Below, in pieces: positions 58,101 to 64,000 of a stretch of DNA of 64,000 nucleotides. The position numbers and the translations under genes were made by a program. Within the stretch, counting starts at the first letter, position 1; every line of letters starts with the position of its first letter. The DNA comes from Roseomonas sp. GTDB lineage: Bacteria > Pseudomonadota > Alphaproteobacteria > Acetobacterales > Acetobacteraceae. The stretch spans positions 22,990-86,989 of the forward strand of contig JADCGA010000030.1 of NCBI GenBank assembly GCA_020249265.1, written 5' to 3'. The notes under the pieces are model-generated. The model worked only from the letters and a program-made list of their open reading frames with translations, was not told the origin of the DNA and ran no database searches.

Positions 58101-60668
58101 TCAGGCAGCAATCGGTGAGCTCAGGCATTCGCGCAGCGAAGACAGCAGCGCATCCCGATCATATTTCGCGACGTAATCGGTAAAGCCCGCTTCCCGCCCG
58201 CGCGTGACATCTTCCGGCTCTGCGCGGGATGAAAGGGCCACCAGCGGCAGCCGCATCCAGGCCCCCGAGGCACGTACATTGCGGGCAAAACTCAGCCCAT
58301 CCATTTCCGGCATTTCGATATCGGAAATCAGCGCTTCGAATTCCACGCCCGCATCACGCAGACGCAGCGCTTCCGCTGGACCTTCCACGGCGGTCACGTC
58401 AAAGCCGGCAGCGGAAAGCGCGGGCACCACCAAATGGCGGAAGAAGGGGCTGTCATCAATCAGCAGCAGGCGCGACTTCTGGCTGAAAGAAGATGAGTTC
58501 CGATCACCGCGGAACCAATCACCGCCGGCATGGGAAAGCCAATAGACCGTATCAATCACATCCGTGACGCGTTCGGAAATGACCGCACTGCCAAGATAGC
58601 CAAGCCGATCCGACCCAGGTTGAATGACCAAAGGTTCTTCGACCACATCAAGGATCTGATCCACCATCAGCCCCATGCTGCGCTGACCTTCGGTGAAGAC
58701 CAGCACCGCCTGACGGCCCGATGCAGGAGGCTCCCCATGCCCGGCAATCGGCACCATCGGCATCAATTGGCCGCGATACTGCACCACCGGCGTGCCGCCA
58801 GACATTTCAATGCGCTCGACCGGAATATCCTCAAGCCGCGCGACCAGGCCAAGCGGCACGGCCTTCGGCGTCTGATCCCCGGCGCGGAACAGCAACAGGG
58901 AGGTGCTGGAATCCGAACGGATGCCGGCAGCGGTGATCGTTGCCTGCTGTTCCTCCGCACGGCCTTCGGCGGTGATGCCGGCGCCGCGCGCAACACCATT
59001 CGGATCCAGGATCATGATGACGCTGCCGTCCCCCAGAATGGTATTGCCGCTGAACATGGTGATGTGACGCAGGATCGGCGCCACCGGCTTCACCACGATT
59101 TCTTCCGTGTCAAAGACGCGGTCCACCACAATGCCAAAAACATTGGCGCCCACCTGCATCACCACAACATAACCCTTGAGACCCCCAACCGGCGCCTCAG
59201 CCAGCCGCAACAAGGAAGACAGCGACACCAAGGGCAGCAGGCGATCACGCAGGCGCAGCACCGGCGCATCCTTGATCATTTCAATGCGCGTGCTGCCTTC
59301 ATGTTCATCACCAACGCGCACCAATTCCACCACGCCGATCTGCGGAATGGCGAAGCGTTCACCACCCGCCTGCACAATCAGTGCGGAGACAATGGCGAGT
59401 GTCAGCGGAATTTTGATGGTGAAGGTGGTGCCGCGCCCTTCCTTGGAGCGCAATTCGATCGTGCCGCCAATGCGTTCGATATTGGTCTTGACCACATCCA
59501 TCCCAACCCCGCGGCCGGAGACAGAGGTGATTTGCTGCGCTGTCGAGAAACCCGGGCGGAAGATAAAGCGCAGCACATCATGTTCGCTCATCTGCGCCAA
59601 TTCAGCTTCGGTCGCGAGACCCTGGGCCAATACCTTGGCGCGAATCCTATCCACCGGCAGGCCACGACCATCATCACCGATTTCAATGATGATATGCCCG
59701 CCCTGGTGATAGGCGTTCAGCAGAATGCGCCCGGTTTCAGGCTTGCCCGCCGCGCGACGATCAGCGGGTTTTTCCAACCCGTGATCCCCGCTATTGCGCA
59801 CCATATGCGTCAGCGGATCCTTGATCAGTTCCAGCACCTGCCGGTCCAATTCGGTATCGGCGCCACGCATCTCAAGATCAATCTTCTTGCCCAATTCATT
59901 GGCCAGATCGCGCACCAGGCGCGGCAGCTTGGCCCAGGCATTGCCGATGGGCTGCATGCGCGTCTTCATGACACCTTCCTGCAATTCGGAGGTGATGTGC
60001 GAAAGCCTCTGCAAGGGCACCGAAATCTGGCTATCGGATGAAACGCGCGCCAATTGCATGAGCTGATTGCGCGTCAGCACCAATTCGCTGACCAGCGTCA
60101 TCAGATCTTCCAGCACTTCAACGGAAACGCGAATCGTCTGCTGCGCTGCGGCCGATTCGGCCTGCTGGGCTTCGGCCGGCGCTTCAGGGGCGCGCGGCGC
60201 GGGGGCAGTAACGGGGGCGGCGATGGGTGCCGCTTCAACCGGCGCTTCGGCCTTTATTTCCGGCTTGGGGGAGGGCACGACCGATTCGCCGCGCGCCGCC
60301 GCATCCAAAGCCGCGATCACCGCGCTGTCATCGCCTTCCGGTTCCTGACCATGCTGTTCCAATTCCAGCACAATATGCCGAATGGCATCCACCGCGGCGA
60401 AAATCAGCGTAATGCCCTGGGGGGTGACCTTCAGGCTGCCATCGCGATAAAGGCCCAGAATGGTTTCGGCCGCATGCGCCACCTTTTCCAAGCGCGACAG
60501 CCCAAGAAAGCCGCAAGTTCCCTTGATGGTATGCACCTGCCGAAAGATCTCGGCGAGAGTCGGCGCATCATCCGGGGCGCGTTCAAGGCGCAGCAATGCC
60601 TCATCTACCGCGCTCAGGCCTTCATGGGTTTCAGTGAGAAAATCAGCAAGAAGATCGTCCATAACCAT
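58101..60668 (-). CDS. cheA: Hybrid CheA histidine kinase (Hpt, kinase, two CheW-like regions, C-terminal REC)
   Basis: EIFRQVHTIKGTCGFLGL Hpt, HMVRNSGDHGLE, GRGVGMDVVKTNIERIGG, C-terminal LLLIDDSPFFRHLV...ALISDIEMPEMDGL. Confidence 0.96.
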   Translation of the reverse strand: MVMDDLLADFLTETHEGLSAVDEALLRLERAPDDAPTLAEIFRQVHTIKGTCGFLGLSRLEKVAHAAETILGLYRDGSLKVTPQGITLIFAAVDAIRHIVLELEQHGQEPEGDDSAVIAALDAAARGESVVPSPKPEIKAEAPVEAAPIAAPVTAPAPRAPEAPAEAQQAESAAAQQTIRVSVEVLEDLMTLVSELVLTRNQLMQLARVSSDSQISVPLQRLSHITSELQEGVMKTRMQPIGNAWAKLPRLVRDLANELGKKIDLEMRGADTELDRQVLELIKDPLTHMVRNSGDHGLEKPADRRAAGKPETGRILLNAYHQGGHIIIEIGDDGRGLPVDRIRAKVLAQGLATEAELAQMSEHDVLRFIFRPGFSTAQQITSVSGRGVGMDVVKTNIERIGGTIELRSKEGRGTTFTIKIPLTLAIVSALIVQAGGERFAIPQIGVVELVRVGDEHEGSTRIEMIKDAPVLRLRDRLLPLVSLSSLLRLAEAPVGGLKGYVVVMQVGANVFGIVVDRVFDTEEIVVKPVAPILRHITMFSGNTILGDGSVIMILDPNGVARGAGITAEGRAEEQQATITAAGIRSDSSTSLLLFRAGDQTPKAVPLGLVARLEDIPVERIEMSGGTPVVQYRGQLMPMVPIAGHGEPPASGRQAVLVFTEGQRSMGLMVDQILDVVEEPLVIQPGSDRLGYLGSAVISERVTDVIDTVYWLSHAGGDWFRGDRNSSSFSQKSRLLLIDDSPFFRHLVVPALSAAGFDVTAVEGPAEALRLRDAGVEFEALISDIEMPEMDGLSFARNVRASGAWMRLPLVALSSRAEPEDVTRGREAGFTDYVAKYDRDALLSSLRECLSSPIAA

Positions 60669-60738
60669 CCCCAGGGACTGTGGTATGGGATGATTATGGG
60701 CCAGCGCTTGCGAATAAAGCGTAAAGCCCGCAGCCGAT

Positions 60739-61386
60739 TCAGGCGGGCATTGTCAGAATCAAGGCAGGCGCCGCCTGACCGGGCGGCAAGGCAAGGCCCA
60801 GTGAAACGCCAGCGGCGCCCGCGCTGGTGCAAAGCCACAATGCAAGGGCATCGCGGCTGGAAATTTCGGTCGGCAGCGCGGCACCTGCCGCATGGCGAAC
60901 CACAACGGGGCTCCAGGCCGCAGCGGCGCCAATCGGCAGAATCATGATCTCGCGCTGCAAATCGCCCGAAAGCCGCACCATGCCACCACGCGGCAAGGCC
61001 TCACCTGCCACCAAAAGTCCGCTCAGCAGCAAGGGCACCATGGTTTCAGACAAAGCGGTTTCTTCCGGCAAATCGCCGATTTCAAGATGCGCCCGCCCAC
61101 CGGCAATCTGGCCCTTCAACAGGCCAAGCACGGCGCCCAAGGTGCGCGCTTCCCCGCTGCCCAGCACGGAACGCCACAGCAGCAGGCGCCGGCGCAGCAT
61201 GTCTGCCGCCTCACCCGCCAAATCCGCTGCTTCCGCCCCGGCATCATTCAGCATTTCGAGCGCATTGCCGATGGTGCCGGCAAGGCCGCCCAGATCATGG
61301 CACAACCTCAGCCCGATCAAGCGGGTCAGGCGGAGATGCAAATCAGCGCCTTCGGCGCTATCAGGCTTAGGGTTCACTTGCGACAT
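60739..61386 (-). CDS. chpT: ChpT-like histidine phosphotransferase
   Basis: LIGLRLCHDLGGLAGTIGNALEML matches the ChpT phospho-accepting helix; followed by a degenerate ATPase-like region. Confidence 0.8.
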   Translation of the reverse strand: MSQVNPKPDSAEGADLHLRLTRLIGLRLCHDLGGLAGTIGNALEMLNDAGAEAADLAGEAADMLRRRLLLWRSVLGSGEARTLGAVLGLLKGQIAGGRAHLEIGDLPEETALSETMVPLLLSGLLVAGEALPRGGMVRLSGDLQREIMILPIGAAAAWSPVVVRHAAGAALPTEISSRDALALWLCTSAGAAGVSLGLALPPGQAAPALILTMPA

Positions 61387-61444
61387 GGGATTGGACAGTA
61401 TCCTCTTAGGCCTAGCGAGTGATTAACAACGACAGCGATTGGTG

Positions 61445-61621
61445 ATGGCCTTGATAGAACCTGGCATGCGTGTGCGCCACCCGACCGAGGCGGATTGGGG
61501 CCTGGGCCAAGTCCAATCCGTGGCGGGGGATCGCGTCACGGTCAATTTCGAGCATGCCGGCAAGGTATTGATCAATGCCCGGCTGATTGAACTGATCATC
61601 GAAGCCCCGCCCGCCAGATGA
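61445..61621 (+). CDS. DUF3553-domain protein
   Basis: MALIEPGMRVRHPTEADWGLGQVQSVAGDRVTVNFEHAGKVLIN. Confidence 0.82.
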   Translation: MALIEPGMRVRHPTEADWGLGQVQSVAGDRVTVNFEHAGKVLINARLIELIIEAPPAR

Positions 61622-62373
61622 CAGATCTTATCAATGCCGCCCTGCCGGTGCTGAACGATTGGCGGCTGCTGGCCGCGGCACTCGCCACCGCCATTGCCGG
61701 GCTGATGCGCGGCTATGCCGGCTTTGGCACGGCGGTGATCCTGGCGCCGATCTATTCCGTGCTCTGGGGCCCCAAGGCCGGGGTGCCGGTGATGCTGCTG
61801 ATGGAACTGATTGTTTCCATCCAATTGCTCCCCAGCGCCTTCAAGGATGCTGATCGGCGCGTGATTTTGCCGATTGGCGGCATGGCAGCGCTGATGACCC
61901 CCCTTGGCGCCTATATCCTGATCACCGCGGATGGAGAGGTTCTGCGCCGCGCCATTGGCGCCTTTGTGCTGGTGTTTGGTGGGCTGCTGCTGTCGGGCTG
62001 GCGCTATAACGGGTCCCGCCCGCTGCCGCTGAACATGGCGGTGGGGGCGGTCTCGGGCCTGCTCAAGGGCTCCACGGGCATGTCCGGGCCGCCGGTGATC
62101 CTTTACCTGCTGGCGGGGCCGGAAGCGGCCAAGACGCATCGGGCCAATCTGATCCTGTTCTTTTCGGTGATTTCGGTGATTTCCGTCTTCCCGCCCCTGT
62201 TTCTGGGGCTGATTGACCTGTCCGTACTGATCCGCACTGCGGTGCTGCTGCCCATTATGGTGATTTGCGTGCCCATTGGGGCGCGGCTTTTCCATGTGGT
62301 GCCGCAAAGCTGGTATCGGCCCTTTGCCCTGATTGTGCTGATTGGTGCAGGGTCCATCGCGCTTCTGGCGTGA
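61618..62373 (+). CDS. TSUP/TauE-SafE family sulfite exporter-like protein
   Basis: [37 protein letters not shown]...[21 protein letters not shown]. Confidence 0.9.
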   Translation: MTDLINAALPVLNDWRLLAAALATAIAGLMRGYAGFGTAVILAPIYSVLWGPKAGVPVMLLMELIVSIQLLPSAFKDADRRVILPIGGMAALMTPLGAYILITADGEVLRRAIGAFVLVFGGLLLSGWRYNGSRPLPLNMAVGAVSGLLKGSTGMSGPPVILYLLAGPEAAKTHRANLILFFSVISVISVFPPLFLGLIDLSVLIRTAVLLPIMVICVPIGARLFHVVPQSWYRPFALIVLIGAGSIALLA

Positions 62374-62417
62374 AAGGGTCTTGCACCGGACCCCGCTTCG
62401 CCCCCAAATCGCTCCTT

Positions 62418-63440
62418 ATGAACGCTCACTCTCCGCAACCCGCGCCCCTGATGGACCCTTTCGGGCGCCACGTGTCCTATTTGCGCGTTTCCGTGACGGA
62501 TCGCTGCGATCTCCGCTGCGTCTATTGCATGGCGGAAGACATGACCTTCCTGCCCAAGGCGGAAATCCTGACGCTTGAGGAATTGGAACGCCTTTCCGCC
62601 GCCTTCATCGCAAGCGGTGTTGACAAGATCAGGCTGACGGGTGGTGAGCCCTTGGTGCGCAAGAATGTCATGTCCCTGATCAGGGGCTTAGGCCAGCGCA
62701 TCGGCCCGGGCGGCTTGCGTGAATTGACGCTCACCACCAATGGCACGCAGCTGGTGCGCTGTGCGGATGAGCTTTATGCCGCTGGTGTCAGGCGCATCAA
62801 TGTATCGCTCGATACTTTGGATGCGGATGCCTTCGCCGCCGTCACGCGCTGGGGCAAGATTGAACAGACCTTGGATGGCATTTTCGCCGCCAAGGCCGCT
62901 GGGCTTGCCATCAAGATCAATGCGGTCGCGCTGAAGGGCGTGAACGAGCATGAATATGACCGCATGATCGCCTGGTGCGGCGAACATGGCTTTGATCTTT
63001 GCCTGATTGAAACCATGCCGATGGGCGATATCACCGGTGATCGCACGGATCAGTATTTGCCGCTGTCGCTGGTGCGTTCCCGCCTCAAGCAAAACTGGAC
63101 GCTTGAGGATACGGATTACTCAACGGGTGGCCCGGCGCGCTATATGCACGTGAAGGAAACCGGCCAGCGGATCGGCTTCATCACGCCGATGACTCACAAC
63201 TTCTGCGAAAGCTGCAATCGCGTGCGGCTGACCTGCACGGGCACGCTGTATATGTGCTTGGGTCAGGATGATGCGGCGGAATTCCGCGCCATGCTCCGCG
63301 ACCCTGGTGTGGATGACGCGGCGCTTTTGCAAGCGATCCATGACGCGATTGCGCGCAAGCCCAAGGGCCATGATTTCGTGATTGACCGCAGGCATAATCG
63401 CCCCGCCGTCGCGCGCCACATGAGTGTCACCGGTGGTTGA
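62418..63440 (+). CDS. moaA: GTP 3',8-cyclase MoaA
   Basis: Radical [28 protein letters not shown]-terminal [23 protein letters not shown]; start at 62418. Confidence 0.97.
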   Translation: MNAHSPQPAPLMDPFGRHVSYLRVSVTDRCDLRCVYCMAEDMTFLPKAEILTLEELERLSAAFIASGVDKIRLTGGEPLVRKNVMSLIRGLGQRIGPGGLRELTLTTNGTQLVRCADELYAAGVRRINVSLDTLDADAFAAVTRWGKIEQTLDGIFAAKAAGLAIKINAVALKGVNEHEYDRMIAWCGEHGFDLCLIETMPMGDITGDRTDQYLPLSLVRSRLKQNWTLEDTDYSTGGPARYMHVKETGQRIGFITPMTHNFCESCNRVRLTCTGTLYMCLGQDDAAEFRAMLRDPGVDDAALLQAIHDAIARKPKGHDFVIDRRHNRPAVARHMSVTGG

Positions 63441-63843
63441 GGCGCTGCAAGCGCTCATTGCCGCCCTTACCTTTCCGGGTCTGCCTTCCTGGACAGGGTT
63501 GATCCTGGCATTGCTATTGGGGCTGCTGGCGCTGGCCTTCCTAGGCATGCCTTTCGCCGTTTATGGCGTGAAGTCGCGGCTGGAAGCGCTGGAAGTGCAA
63601 GTGGCGGAACTGCGCGCTGAACTCCGCCGCACTGGGCCTGTAGCCGCCCCGCGCGCGGCGGTGGAGCAGGATTGGGAAGAACCCGCAGGCTTCACCCGCC
63701 GAGAGGTTGAAGCCGGCCCTCGCCTTAGCGCGCCTGTGCCGCCGCCCCCCGCCTATAGCCAGCCCCCTTTGCGCGACCGTCGCGCCGAACCCAAGCTGGA
63801 TTGGCGCCCGCCGCGCCCCCAGGGCAATCGCTTGAAATCATGA
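63424..63843 (+). CDS. Hypothetical membrane-anchored protein with IS-derived C-terminus
   Basis: Start overlaps moaA; one TM helix plus coiled-coil and Pro-rich tail; the last codons and the stop lie inside the IS end. Confidence 0.7.
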   Translation: MSPVVEALQALIAALTFPGLPSWTGLILALLLGLLALAFLGMPFAVYGVKSRLEALEVQVAELRAELRRTGPVAAPRAAVEQDWEEPAGFTRREVEAGPRLSAPVPPPPAYSQPPLRDRRAEPKLDWRPPRPQGNRLKS

Positions 63844-64000
63844 AGCCTGCATCCTGAGCAGCAGTGATGCCAGATACTCGTTATTCAGGGCGGCTTTTTT
63901 TCTTCTGACCTTGAGGCTGTGCGTGTCCTCTGCGTTGCGGATCATGTTCAAGGCCATGTGTTTGATGATGGCCATATTCTGGGGTCCGTTGCCTGTTCTC
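63820..64000 (-). mobile_element. ISAs1-family insertion sequence, one end (remainder off-window)
   Basis: Terminus CAGGGCAATCGCTTGAAAT begins with the CAGGG typical of ISAs1 ends; it abuts the transposase C-terminus. Confidence 0.78.
63838..64000 (-). CDS. ISAs1-family transposase, C-terminal part
   Basis: Minus strand [53 protein letters not shown], characteristic ISAs1/H-repeat transposase C-terminus; not in the ORF track. Confidence 0.8.
   Translation of the reverse strand, partial: RTGNGPQNMAIIKHMALNMIRNAEDTHSLKVRRKKAALNNEYLASLLLRMQAS

Noticed and set aside
58530-60041. 503-aa plus-strand ORF
   Set aside because: Antisense shadow of cheA.
1-64000. CRISPR arrays, tRNA, rRNA or prophage blocks
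   Set aside because: No regularly spaced direct repeats, tRNA/rRNA-like sequence or run of phage structural genes was seen by eye; a tRNAscan/minced run would be needed to exclude them formally.

Overview
High-GC alphaproteobacterial chromosomal window, probably Acetobacteraceae/Rhodospirillales by gene content. It is densely packed and mostly housekeeping: kup, aapQMP, mutL, infA-maf-rng-yacG, etfBA, acpP-fabF-mltG, rpmB, an Atm1-type ABC exporter, tcuAB, coq7, gcvTHP with a tandem glycine riboswitch, ctaA, tldD, a DUF3553/chpT/cheAWYBR cluster and moaA. Three places look accessory: (i) the left edge, a large partial Eco57I/type IIG-like DNA methyltransferase that the ORF track omits because it runs off the window, preceded by a prlF-yhaV toxin-antitoxin pair with a palindrome-embedded promoter; (ii) an AT-richer DUF4238 gene beside a parS-like GTTTCACGTGAAAC palindrome downstream of mutL; (iii) the right edge, the end of an ISAs1-family element inserted in the 3' end of a gene. 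The clearest otherwise unexplained signal is a 44-nt dispersed intergenic repeat with nested inverted repeats. Its two copies (29431-29474 and 34842-34885) differ by a compensatory base-pair change, and the second copy sits next to a long terminator-like hairpin upstream of acpP. All calls come from reading the sequence; no database search was run.
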